Source of the DNA: Codonopsis lanceolata
Taxonomy: Eukaryota > Streptophyta > Magnoliopsida > Asterales > Campanulaceae
DNA: 64,000 nt
Direction: 5' to 3'
NCBI GenBank assembly: GCA_013146195.2
Contig: CM028382.1
Span: 62,661,596 to 62,725,595, forward strand
The notes under the pieces are model-generated. The model was not told the origin of the DNA. It ran no database searches and saw only the letters and a program-made list of their open reading frames with translations. Position numbers and translations under genes: made by a program. Below, one piece after another: positions 22,467-33,446 of the stretch. Position 1 is the stretch's first letter. Each line of letters starts with the position of its first letter.

Positions 22467-23782
22467 TTTCTCGGGTAGATGCTCAAGACAATAATAGGCT
22501 GCTTTCGATTCCCACCACTATAGAGGTTTGGAATGCGATTAAAGGGCTTAATGCGGATAGCGCTCCGGGTCCAGATGGTTTTACAGGTCACTTTTTCCAA
22601 GGTTGTTGGTCGATTGTGGAGAGGGACGTGTTAGAGGCAGTTCAAGATTTTTTTCAAGGTGCTCAGTTTCATCGCGGTATGTCCTCTACTGTCATGATTC
22701 TCATCCCAAAAACTGATTGCCCTAGCAATTTCGGTGACCTCCGTCCAATAAGTTTATGTAACTTTATGTGCAAGATCATTTCAAAATTGTGGCCAACCGT
22801 TTGGAGGATATACTGCCAAAAATTATTTCTCTTGAACAATCGGGTTTTGTTAAAGGTCGGGCGATTCATGAAAATGTTGCTCTAGCTCATGAGTTGATTG
22901 GTAAAATTGATAGAAAGGTTCGTGGGGGAAACGTGGCCTTCAAGCTTGACATGTCTAAGGCATATGATTGCCTCGAATGGGCTTTCCTTCTGAGAGCTTT
23001 ACAGGCTTTTGGTTTTAATATCGAGGTGTGTGATTTAATCTCTCGTCTTCTTAAAAATATATGGTACACGATTAGAATTAATGGCACGAATCATGGCTTC
23101 TTCTCTTCTTCTCGAGGGGTTTGGCAAGGGGATCCGATTTCTCCTCTTCTGTTCATTTTGGCTCAGGAGATTCTATCTATAGCCATCAAGAAGGGTTTTT
23201 CAGAGGGGCGGATGATTCATTATGGGCATGGTCGCGGAGATATGTTTATTTCCCATTTACTTTATGCGGACGATATGATTTTTTTTGTAACGCGGGCAAA
23301 AATCGGTGATTCAGCTTCGTAAAATCTGGCAGCAATATGAGCACTCTTCGGGCCAGGTGATTAACTTCCAGAAAAGTGGCTTTTACACCTCTTCGCATCT
23401 CCCAAGAAGTAAGGTTCAGAGGATTGGTATGTGGTCAGGTTGCATGCCCCGAACTTTCCCTATGGTGTATTTGGGTTTGCCTTTATTCAAGGGCCGTATC
23501 AAACGAGAGTACTTTGAGAAACTTGAATCTCGGGTTCGAAAGAAAATCGAGGGATGGAAGTCCCGCCTTCTCTCTTTCGGGGGTAAAATTGTGCTCTTAA
23601 AATCTGTTTTGTGCAGCATTCCAGTTTACGCTCTTTCAGTTATTAAAATTCCCCAATCTGTTCTTCGTCGCTTGGAAAATGCTATGGCTAACTTTCTGTG
23701 GGGTAGTGCTGGAGAACATAGAACCCATTGGGTCTCTTGGAAGAATATTTGTCGGCCTATTTCTAAGGTGGTTTGGGTATAA
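22467..23782 (+). pseudogene. LINE 1 reverse transcriptase, frameshifted
   Basis: The motifs appear in order: NADSAPGPDGFTG (about 22550), DLRPISLCNF (22735), QSGFVKGRAI, FKLDMSKAYDCLEW (22940), SSSRGVWQGDPISP (23105) and LLYADDMIFF (23260) with the catalytic Asp pair. The thumb-type region follows at 23306-23782 in another frame. Frame changes occur near 22790 and 23310, so no complete RT can be translated. Confidence 0.85.
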
Positions 23783-24796
23783 GATCTCTCTCTACTGTGA
23801 TGGATGCTCTTCACGCTAAGCTTGCTTGGAGTGTTATGCAGGGAAAGAGTTTATGGGCTCAGTTCATGTCGCATAAATATAAGAACAATGGGAATTTTTT
23901 TGTCTCTAATAATGCTTCTCACATCTGGCGGGTTGTGCATAAACACATTAATGATTTAGTTCCTTTTTGTAGATGGATTGTAGGCAATGGTAAGATTTCA
24001 TTTTGGAATGACAATTGGCTTGGAGAAAGATTGGAGGGTCCTCTTCCTTTAGATATCAAAACTACTGTTAGAGAAGCCTTTGACCATCTTGATGATTTCC
24101 TCCCTCAGATTCCTGCTGATTATCGTGAGTTTCTGCGCAATCTTCAACTTCAGGATTCCGTTCTTGATCGTATGGTGTTCAGACTTACTACTTCAGGTTG
24201 CTTCAGTTCCAAGGTTTATTTAGATCACTGTCGCTTGCGCTCTCCTAACCTTCACTGGACGGATAAAATATGGCGTCCCTGGATTCCCACAAAAGTCAGT
24301 GCCTTTGGCTGGAAGTTGTTTCATGGCGCAATCCCGGTTGATTTATGTCTTCATTCCCGTCAGGTCCCTGTGGTTTCTCGCTGTGTCTGCTGTCCAAATC
24401 ACCCGGCTAGGGAGTCGATCAAGTCATCTGTTTCTACAATCAGAAATAGCCACGTTCTTTGGGGTAAGCTTGCTTATTCTTTTAACAAGATTGCTGCCTG
24501 CTCGTCTATCCCTCACCTTTTTCAGGTTTGGCTTGAGGTTCTTCTTCCCGTAATCAAGTTGGGGCTGTTATGGTCGGTGTTATGCTTTTTACCTGTTGGG
24601 CTATATGGAAATCTCGCTGTAGTGCAACTTTTGAGAATATCCCTATGAATGTTGAACAAATTTATAAACAGGTCCTTGAAGGGGTGGCTGATATGATGAA
24701 GGTGTATAAGCCCAAAACTAATTGTTCTTCTTTGGGAAAGTTGTCTCTATCTACGCTGAATATTCAGGCTATATCTCCTAGGCCTTGTAAAGGTTT
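23783..24796 (+). pseudogene. LINE 1 region between RT and RNase H, with zinc-binding remnant
   Basis: The frame 23773-24648 carries IVGNGKISFWNDNWLGE and WRPWIPTKVSAFGWKLFHGAIP, then CVCCPNHPARES, the start of the RT-associated zinc-binding region (zf-RVT). The normal His-Cys continuation is disrupted after this. A frame change near 24570 leads toward the RNase H segment. Confidence 0.75.
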
Positions 24797-25240
24797 ATGG
24801 ATTTGTTGGCAATGTTCCTCCCCCCTTTTTTCAAACTAAACACAGATGGTTCTTCTATGGGTGGGGTTGCTACAGGTGGAGGGGTTATTCGTGATTCAAG
24901 AGGTGTGTTTGTTTATGCCTTCTATCGTCATTATGGTACAGGGACCAATAATAAAGCTGAATTTTCTGCTCTGCGAGACGGTTTACAGATTTGTCGAGAT
25001 CTTTCTCTTGTTCATGTTCACGTTGAAGTTGATTCCTTGCTGGGTGTCTAAGGTCATTAAGGGTTTGATTGGTTGTCCTTGGGCCGCGGAAAACGAGTAT
25101 AGACAGTGCTCTTCTCTTATTGGTAGTTATGGTATTCATCATATTTTTAGAGAAGGGAATAAGGTTGCAGATCGTTTAGCAGCTTCTGCCCATGTCACCA
25201 GAAATGATCGAGATTTTACCATGGTTGTTGTTCTTAAGTT
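24797..25240 (+). pseudogene. LINE 1 RNase H remnant
   Basis: FKLNTDGSSMGG, NKAEFSALRDGL and HVEVDSLLGV give the Asp, Glu and Asp of plant-type RNase H. The last part (REGNKVADRLAASAHV) is in a second frame after a stop at 25049. The 3' untranslated region and A-tail follow. Confidence 0.8.
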
Positions 25241-25417
25241 TTTTTTTGTTTTCTTAGGGGTTTTAATTTTGCTTTGTTGTATTTCTTCTTCGAGGTAAGG
25301 CTCCTTTGTCCCCCCGTTCTAAGGGTAAGGATGGTTGTCCCCCTCAAGTTTGTATTATTTTTTCTTTTTAATAAAATCTCGCAGGTGCCGCCCTGCTTCC
25401 CTTAAAAAAAAAAAAAA

Positions 25418-26040
25418 CTTCTGAACATGGATCTCTTTGGACCAATCACTACTGTCAGTATCTCCAGAGACAAGTATACACTTGTAGTAGTTGATGACTA
25501 CTCTCGATTCACTTAGATCGAAACAAGGACTTCAAAAGATGAGACATATGATCTAGTCACCACCCTATTCAGAAGACTTCAAACTCAAAATCTTGAAGGC
25601 ATAAGTGACAACAGATCAGACAACGACATCAAATTCAAAAGCAACGGTGTTGAAAGATATTGTGATGACCACGGGATAGACCATAACTTATCTGCTGACG
25701 GGACTCCTCAACAAAATGGTGTAGCTGAACGAAAGAACAAAACACTCATTGAAGCAGCAAGAACTATGCTGGCAGAAGCTAAACATCCAAAATACTTCTA
25801 GGCATAAGCCGTCAACTCTGCTTGCTTCACTCAAAATCGATCCCTGGTAAACAAGTTTCATAATAAAACTCCACATGAACTATGGAGAGGAAGAGCCCCA
25901 AATGTTGGATTTTTCAAAATATTCTGTTGTAAATGTTTTATTCTTTATAATGGAAAAGAATATAGAGGCAAATTTGATTCAAAATTAGACGAATGAATTT
26001 TTCTGGGCTGTTCAAATAATTCAAAAGCATTTCGCATATT
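25418..26040 (+). pseudogene. Copia integrase core, resuming after LINE 1
   Basis: HMDLFGPITTVS and LVVVDDYSRFT begin the catalytic core; SDNRSDNDIKF holds the second Asp region; GTPQQNGVAERKNKTLIEA carries the catalytic Glu. The C-terminal part (FHNKTPHELWRGRAPN, KFDSKLDE) follows. In-frame stops replace residues after YSRFT and after AKHPKYF and near the end, so it is inactive. The first 12 bases are the right target duplication of the LINE. Confidence 0.85.
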
Positions 26041-26840
26041 TAACAAAACTTCTTTGAAAATTTTAGAATTTGTGCATGTCACTTTGATGAATATGATTTA
26101 TTAGAGCCACGATTGGCTCCAAATGTTGCTGATGATTCTGATGATATTGAGACAGGTACAAATCAAGATGCTACTTCTTCTTCACCTCAGAATCCTCCAA
26201 CAGCAAACTCCTTGAATTTTGCTAATCCAGCACCAGCAGACTTCAACTCTGTTGGTACCTCATCCAACCCTTCTGTGGACCCAGATCCCATCTCTCCTGT
26301 TCTACCTCAAACACCTTTGCAAATCACTCATCCTTCTTATTCACCAGAAAATAAAGGTCTAGAAGATCCAATCTCTTCTGAACCTGATTTTGGTGAATCC
26401 CCTTCTCTTCCTTCTCCAGAATTCTTAAGGGAAAAGAACTCATCAAAAGCGATCTTCCTCCAGTTGTTATTGAAATAAGAGATCACCCCATATCTCAAAT
26501 CATTGGTGATCTCAACTCAGGAGTTCGTACGAGAAGGAATGTTCGAAATGAGAATATGTTTGCGTTTGCATTCGTATCTGAAATCGAGCCAAAGAAGATT
26601 GATGAAGCTATTGAAGACCACTACTGGATTGAAGCTATGCAAGAGGAGTTGAGCAAGTTTGAAAGATGCAAAGTGTGGAGCTTAGTTCAAAGGCCTACTG
26701 GTCATCCAATCATAGGCACCAAATGGGTGTTTAGAAACAAGAGAGAGAAGATAGAAATATCACCAGAAACAAAGCTAGACTAGTTGCTCAAGGCTACCGA
26801 CAGGAAGAAGGAATTAACTTCGATGAAACTGTTAGTCCCA
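26041..26840 (+). pseudogene. Copia linker and truncated reverse transcriptase
   Basis: After the integrase, 26113-26478 is a Pro/Ser/Asn-rich linker. The RT start is clear at 26590-26840: HYWIEAMQEELSKFERCKVWSLV and PIIGTKWVFRNK, then, in shifted frames, LVAQGYRQEEG- and NFDETVSP-type residues. The frame is then cut by the end of a minus-strand LTR (GGGCACAATAATAAG at about 26840). No RT catalytic motif remains in the window. Confidence 0.82.
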
Positions 26841-28070
26841 AAGGGCACAATAATAAGCTAGAAGGGGGGTTGAATAGCTTATTTTACACTTAAATTTTTT
26901 TCGTATAAGTTCCTAAAACAAGCACTTGCAATCTATTAAGGATATTGAAGTAGCAGAAGTCTTGTAAGGAAGACAGTTTAAGTCTGTCGATTAAGGACTA
27001 CCGGTAGACTTGATTGAAAACTCAAGTCTGCTGTTGAAGAGATAAGTAAAAGAAATAAGAAAGAGTTCAAAGCAGTAAACAACAGTAAAGGAAGAACATA
27101 AGTATTTGAGATGGTTCACACTATAAAGAGTGCTACGTCCACCACCAAGGCAGTCAACCTTGGATTTAAAATGTGCACTATGTTTTCAACTAGTTCTATT
27201 ACAAGAAATATATCCAATGGATCGTGTACAAAAATATTTGACTTGTGTTTGGGGTTTGGGAATTGAATATCTGGATAAACAAGATATTCAATTGTGCAGA
27301 AGAATAGTTTAAGGGAACAACAATAAGAAGCTTAAGATAAATGTTGATGCAGATCTTCTTGATTGTTGTCGAGGACTTCTTGATCAGTTTATGATCTCTT
27401 GAATGCACTGAGTATAAAGACTTTATGTTGTTGGAGAACTTGAAAGCATTGTGATCTTCAGCCTTTGATGGCAGTATTTATAGCTGGAGCATTCTTGAGA
27501 TCCGTTTGGAGAAGACGAAGTATAACAACTATATTAGGTTAAATGTATTAAATGCATGGAGCTGTCTTGTGGATTTCGTATTCACTGATTTTGAGTAGGG
27601 AGTGGTGCAGAGTTGTTGCAGCAATTGACAGGTAGGAAAGTCAGAGGTGCAGGTCTGTAATAGTTGGTACGGTAAGAGACAGCTATTCATTCCCTTGTTC
27701 GAATGCAAAAGTCTTCCTGCTTTTCGGAAAGCTGGTCAGGCGTGTCTAAGAAGTCAGGGAATGTCTTAATTCAAATTCAAACTGATAAAGGATGAATTTA
27801 ATTAATCCACTAAGACTTGGTGAATGGACACGTCATGCTTGAACACGTGCAGACAAGGTCTGTCGCTGGGATGGTCTTCCGGTGAACCATGGCTAAAGTC
27901 TTCCGCTGAACCTGTGAAGCCTATAAGAAACTATTCTATGGAAAAGTTCTATACACAGTTGCCACGCTAATTGATATGCAACCCAATTAGCCACTAATGT
28001 ATAAAACTAATGTAATGTATGAACATATGTAAATCAATAATACAAATGAGAAACAACAATCTCCTCCTAT
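26841..28070 (-). repeat. Copia-family LTR, minus orientation, inverted relative to 15560-16805
   Basis: It begins (plus strand) AAGCTAGAAGGGGGGTTGAATAGC, the complement of the LTR-end motif at 16785. It shares with the plus copy the CACTATAAAGAGTG, GGATTTAAAATGTGCACTATG and GTTCTATACACAGTTGCCACGCTAA stretches. It breaks the copia RT frame. The far end near 28050-28070 (GAGAAACAACAATC) corresponds to 15580 of the other copy. Confidence 0.65.
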
Positions 28071-28507
28071 TTGCATCTAGTCATCATTACTTACAAGTGA
28101 GAGCTATAAACAACTATATGATAGATAATAGCATGTCAAGAGTATTTAGATTTATAGCGGTAGACATGCCTCTATCAAACAGAAGAGCACCTCAAGTGTA
28201 AAATCTAATCTAGGTGCTTACAAACAGAAGAGATGAAGAGAATAACACACAGATTAGTTGTAAACAGTTCAATTATGGATTTAAACTGAATGTTTAAATT
28301 CTAAGCATATATATGAATTGAAATAGCAAGAATTGAACAGTAGACATTTTTGAAAGACAATTAATCTTTTGTATTCAAATGAGAAGTTTAATATTACCGA
28401 GTTTTCAAAAATATTTAGATAGATACAAAGGTTAAGGGAAGAAAAAAGATACAAAACTACCATGGTCTTTTCCCTTTGCCTTTGTCTGCTGCTTCCTTCT
28501 CTTTTCT
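28071..28507. other. Gene-free stretch
   Basis: AT-rich DNA with no recognised gene. The part nearest 28507 is the region just 3' of the minus-strand ORF stop and contains GACAAAGGCAAAGGGAAAAG on the minus strand, a purine-rich tract that could be a degraded polypurine tract. Confidence 0.4.
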
Positions 28508-29871
28508 CTATCGTTCAAGTTTTTCGGCTCTTCTAACATACTCTTCGTCGACAGAGGTAGGAGGTCTGGTGGATCGAGAACGGTAGTCTAGTTCTTCACG
28601 TAGACGGTTGTTCTCTTCCATTAGCATCTGGTTGATAGACCTCATTGGTCTCTCCTCCGTGATGGCCAGATCACGATCACGTTGAGCATTGAGTACATCG
28701 TGAGCCGAGTTGAGAGCAATTTTGTTGATCTTAAGAACAGGCGGGTGGTTGTGGCCGAGATGGAGAGTGATGGCGTGGAACAATTCATAGAACAGAGATG
28801 AGCAGAGCCGTGCACATTCCGTGCGTTGAGCTTCAACGTTGATCTTGACATCAGTGAACTCGTGATTCATCTGTCCAAATCTTGTCCACACATCTTCTTG
28901 AAATTTTTGAAGGATGGCAGCATTTCTATCATTTGCCTTGGACGCGGCAGTTGCAAGCTCGGCGGCAGCTGTGGAGATACTGGTGAGTTCTCCCAGTCTG
29001 TCGTAAATAGCGTCCAGGCGAGCCAAAATCTCAGAGTTGGACGGTTGAGATGGAGAGGGTCCAGGCCAATGTGTATATACTCACTGTCGGCAGAAGAAGT
29101 GGCTTTCTGCAGTGGCTGTGGCTAGGAAAGGCTGTTGGAGAGGTGGAGTGGCAGAGTCGGAAGAGGTTGAGTCTCGGTAAGGGAATGCATGGGTTGATGA
29201 GGAGTTGGTTTTTGGTGGGGAGGGAGGAGGGGTTGGTGGAGAATCGAGCTCAATTTCAGTGTTGGAATTGTCACTGACGATTGATGATTCAGGTAGTGGG
29301 TCGGTAGAGAACCAAAAGGAGGGGGCAGGGTAGAAAAGGGATTTGGGTTTAAGTAGGGTAGGTTGGGATGAAGGTTGGGGGAAGAGTTATGCTACCGATG
29401 AAAGTTCAAAGAGAAACTTCGAGGCAGTAGAGTCTAGGGGTTTAATGGGTTTGGTTTGGGTTCGTTCGGATGGTGCAGTTTGGGTGGTAGGGTTACGGTG
29501 GGGTGAAGAAGGGGTGGATGGGTTTGGTGAATAGTTGAAGGGTGAAGGAGAAGGTGGAAGTGGAGAGGGTGTTCTGGCTGGCTCCTCCTGTGTGTGAGGT
29601 TCCTCCTAAGAAATAGACTCCTAGAGAGGGGGTTGAGTCCTCTGAGTAGATGACTCAGTAGGAATGGGTTGGGTAACGGTAGAAGGTTGGTTGCCAGCAG
29701 ACTTCTTTTTCCGCCGTAGCAACTGAACAGAAGGTTTAGCTGCTTCATCGGCGGTGGCGGAGTTGTGGGTTCAGGGGGCTGCGCCCCCTGGATAGGGGTG
29801 CTGGCGTGCGTGCGGATGCGAGGAAACCACGCTCTCGTTCCACCTCCCTTGTTTAGGGAAGACGAAATCAA
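28508..29871 (-). pseudogene. Retroelement ORF of the 'putative plant transposon protein' kind, broken
   Basis: The clearest part, 29026-28508 (172 codons), is helical: LDAIYDRLGELTS, FQEDVWTRFGQM, EENNRLREELDYRS and a charged end EEYVRRAEKLER. Upstream on the same strand to about 29871 lies Pro/Ser/Thr-rich, low-complexity coding-like sequence in changing frames with stops (for example KPSVQLLRRKKKS and PPTPPPSPPKTNSS). That composition is usual for N- or C-terminal tails of plant transposon proteins and gag-like proteins. I cannot assign a catalytic domain. Overlapping opposite-strand frames here are low-complexity shadows. Confidence 0.4.
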
Positions 29872-29882
29872 AAGTGCGAGAG

Positions 29883-31409
29883 GAGTGCTGTCTATGATAG
29901 CGCGTTGGAATGCGCCTCGGTTGCCTTTAGTGGATTTTATTAAAAAAATAGCTTTATGGCCTGTTTCAGATCACTATGGGAGCTTTGGGTTTCCCGTATC
30001 AAGTTATCCCTTTTTTAGGGGATACCAGGATATGGGAATACATTACCCTTCCATTCCTATTTTCCCTTTTTTAAGGGGAAAACGGAAAAGTGCAAAGAAG
30101 GAGTGTTGCGAGGCCCCACTAGATCCAAAAAGTTTAGAGTCGCCATATTTATTTTAAGGCAAAAATAAAGGAAAACCAGAAAAAAGAAAAAGAAAACCAG
30201 AGATAGAAACGGGTTTGGAGGCTAAGTTACGAGTTGGGAAGGTGCTAGGCACCCAACTCGCCCTTTCGGTCTCAAAATAGTTTTTGGCTAAAGTATACTT
30301 ATTGTTATATTTATTTAGCAGATAAATAAAACATTAAAAGATAGGAAAATAAAACAAATATATCAGTGGCTACATTATTTACGGACTTGCAGCCATTTCC
30401 TTACAATAATTACAAATGTATTTAAAAATATTTGGCTATTATAACGACTCTTTTACATAGTAATTCCTATTCTAATCCGGGCAGCACAACGGCTTATATT
30501 GACTACATTGGGCCGGATTTAAATAATAACTTTAAATAATAAATAAATGAACGAAAAAAGTAAATAAATAAAACGCCCTTAAAGGCAATTACCTTTTAGA
30601 GCGGTAGTGTGCTCGCTTTGTCCTTTAGGAAGAGGGAGTCTTTTTGTTGTTGTTGTTGTGTGGTTGTTGTTTTGATTTGGGCAGAGTGACTGCTTATTTT
30701 GGATGACTTTGGCTTGTTCACTCGGGCAAAGTGATAGCTTATTTAGGAAGGTTTTGGCCTTTTTGGTTGGGCGGAATAACGACTTAGTTTTTGTGTATTT
30801 CAGCTCATTACTCGGGCAGAGTAACGACTTACTTTGGGTTTTTTTTTGGGCCGGGGAAGTAAGGTGGATACCTAACTACTAGGCTATGGATCACTTATAA
30901 CCGGTGGATTTGAGTTTTGGCGGAGTTTGGACGGGGTTTGGAAGCTTTGGTGGGTTACACACACCTATCTCGCACCTCTCGTAACTATCGCTTCGAAAGA
31001 ACGCGGAGAGTTTCCTTCAGCGTTTCTCTCGGATGAAAAATCTGTGTTGAAATGGGGAGCCCAACGCCTCAATTTATAGGAGGAAAGGAGGACTCATCGG
31101 GGATTCTGAAATTTCTCAACCGGCTTCCTTGGATTGTACACCAGGCTTCGCGAGTTGCACAATGCGTTAAGTCTGAGAGGCCGACTTATCCCTTTCTTGG
31201 CGCGGCGCCCAACATTCTTTTAGGCCGCGCCAAGTTACTATTGAACTTCCAAATTTGACACTTTCACCCCTCGCAATTCATCGTTTTGCGCATCCTGCTT
31301 TTCCTTTCGCATTTTTGACTCCTGTAACTTGACAGTTGTTAATTTTGAACAGTTCTTGATATCACATGTCATAGTCACATACCAGGGGTACGAAATTGGG
31401 GTGTCTACA
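29883..31409 (+). repeat. Gypsy-type LTR (left end approximate)
   Basis: The right end is GAAATTGGGGTGTCTACA at 31409, a common end of a plant gypsy LTR group. Inside, TTTAGAGTCGCCATATTT and GGGAAGGTGCTAGGCACCC are signature stretches of the same group. The left boundary is not clear; TGTCTATG at about 29890 or TGTTGCGAGG at about 30105 are candidates. It carries a minisatellite (30677-30850). Sequence after 31409 is cut by LINE 2 after about 42 bp. Confidence 0.55.
30677..30850 (+). repeat. Degenerate minisatellite in the gypsy LTR, about 45-bp unit
   Basis: Four units begin GGGCAGAGTGACTGCTTA, GGGCAAAGTGATAGCTTA, GGGCGGAATAACGACTTA and GGGCAGAGTAACGACTTA (30681, 30725, 30770, 30815). A related but isolated GGGCAGCACAACGGCTTA lies at 30479. 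Confidence 0.7.
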
Positions 31410-31615
31410 GAGCCCCTCAACGATGGAGTCTACGGGTAACCCAAGGCTTACTTTTTTTTTTTTTTAAAGGAAGCAGGGACGGTACCCTGCGGAGTTTTAT
31501 TGATATAAGAAAATAAGTACAAACTTGAGGGGGACAACCAGCCTTGCCCTTATAAATGGGAGGACGGAGGAGCCTGACCTCGAAAAAGAAATACAACTCA
31601 AAATAGCACAAAAAA

Positions 31616-32150
31616 TTAAGAGAGCCTACGACGAATGTAAGGAGTGCCATTAGCATCCAAAATAAAAGAACCACGAACACGAGAGGGCAATTCACAAACA
31701 TCACGAAATTGAGTCGAAGTTAAAGAGTCACATCCCAAATTAGCCAGCAGATCCGCAACTGTGTTTGCTTTCCTATAGCAGTGACGAATATCAAGATCCA
31801 GCTCCCTTTGAATGGTACAAATACTATGAAGGATAGACCAACATTTCCAAGGGAAAGAATGAGAAGAAGAAAGGCAACCCACAAGAACTTTGGAATCCAA
31901 TTCAACTATAGCTCCACGGAAACCAGCATCTTTAAGCCATTTCACTCCCTCAAATAAAGCCTTAGCTTCAGCAATGATGTTCGAAGCAGAATCATAATGC
32001 GAAGAAAAAGCATATATAAAGTTTCCAGAAGAATCGCGAACAATACCTCCACCTCCACAAATACCAGGATTGCCACGGGAGGCCCCATCAAAATTAAGCT
32101 TAACCAAAGAATCGCATCCAACGAATAATATGAATCCTTGGTTGAGCAAT
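31616..32150 (-). CDS. LINE 2 RNase H domain
   Basis: The 177-codon frame holds LNFDGASRGNPGICG, IIAEAKALFEGV, AIVELDSKVLVG and YRKANTVADLLANLGCD, which supply the four acidic residues of plant-type RNase H in the usual order. It would degrade RNA in RNA/DNA hybrids during target-primed reverse transcription. The frame is separated by frameshifts from the RT, so it is part of a broken ORF2. Confidence 0.82.
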
Positions 32151-33446
32151 AAGGGCTGAATTATGATAAGTGGAGTATGCAGCCTTAATGACAGATAAGT
32201 CTTGACGAATATTGTGAATTAAGGCCAAAGAAGATTGACCATGACCTTCAAAAAAGAAGGCATTTCTATTCTTCCAAATATTCCATAAGATCAGAGATGG
32301 AAGAACAACATGAGCCAAGGAAGGCTTGAGAAAAAGCCACCAAGAAAGGCAAGCCTGGGAAATGGAAGAAGAACGAAAGGAGACCTGATATTCAGCACAA
32401 AAGATAGACCATATTTGTGATGCAGAAGGAGAATGCAGGAAGACGTGGTTGAAGGTCTCAGCTTGACTAGAGGTGCAACATCGACATTTGGAAACCATGT
32501 GAAATCCCTTTTTCTAGAGAGCTTCATTTATGCTTACGATGAAAAAGCCTCCACATAAAAATACTGATTTACCGAGGAACTTTAGGGTGCCAATAAAATT
32601 TAGAAGTTAATAAAATAGGTTTGGAATCCCTGAGGTGCTGCCAAGCCGAAGTGAGAGAGAAGCGGCCCGTAGATGAGAGTGTCCAGCAGGGAGAATCGTC
32701 AAGATCCTGAAAGAGAGAAATCTGATTTTTGATACAATGCAAATCAGAAGGCTGGAGACGGGCAGCAATAGCGGGGTCAATAGATAAATCATCTTGAAAG
32801 AGATCTCGCACCGTAGAGGCCTGAATAGATTGAGGTCTGGAAACAAGACCGCCGTCCAGCCACTTATCAAACCAGGGAGAGCAATTACCTTTACCCACGA
32901 GCCAAAGAAGATGCTGCTCAACAAATGGCCGAGAATCAAGCATGCGACACTAAACATGAGAGCTTCTAATAGAGACCTGAGTAGGATGATGATGAGAGCA
33001 ATACTTGGCCATGAGAAACTGAGACCAAAGAGTTTGCTTGGTGCAAAATCGCCACCAAATACTAGCTAAATAGGCTCTAACAACATCCTGTAAAGAACGA
33101 ATCCCAGCGCCTCCCTCAGAGACAGGAGTGCAGCATTAAGACCAAGAAATCCAATGGAATCGCTGGCGATGATCAATGTGACCCCAGAAAAAATTGGCTA
33201 ACATCTTTTCCACCATGTGAATAACTGACTTAGGGGGTCAATCGATAGCGATAAGCAAAGAATGGAATGAAGGACTGAATTGATGAGAGTTATCTTACCC
33301 GCAGCAGATAAGAATGCACCAGACCACGATTCTATCCGAGATCTGATCTTTAATATTAGGGGATCAAAATATCTTTTTAGTTTTCGCCCACAAAATAAGG
33401 GGCATCCCAGATAAATAAGAGGGAATTCCTTGCGAATATAGCCCAA
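32151..33446 (-). pseudogene. LINE 2 region between RT and RNase H, frameshifted
   Basis: The frame at 33446-33198 continues the RT thumb (KEFPLIYLGCPLF, AAGKITLINSVLHS). At 32943-32569 is LLWLVGKGNCSPWFDKWL and GRFSLTSAWQHL. At 32498-32100 is CRCCTSSQAETFNHVFLHS, the Cys-Cys-His part of zf-RVT, then SLILWNIWKNRNAFFFE. Stops and frame changes near 33440, 33000 and 32530 separate them. Confidence 0.8.

Larger units (their letters stand above)
20486..25417 (+). mobile_element. L1-type LINE 1, nearly full length, decayed
   Basis: It is bounded by a 12-bp target duplication and ends in an A-tail of about 14 (25404-25417) after an AATAAAATC-type signal. A CT-rich 5' leader precedes ORF1 at 20554. 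The order is ORF1 with DUF4283 and zinc knuckle, endonuclease remnant, reverse transcriptase, RT-associated zinc-binding region and RNase H. The 3' end matches LINE 2 at 31452-31570 on the minus strand (for example GTTGTCCCCCTCAAGTTTGTA), so both belong to one family. Several frameshifts and a deletion in the endonuclease make it inactive. Confidence 0.9.

Noticed and set aside
29434..29871. 145-codon minus frame rich in Pro, Leu and His as a separate gene
   Set aside because: Its composition matches a frame-shifted reading of the Pro/Ser-rich transposon ORF on the same strand, so it is treated as part of that broken ORF.
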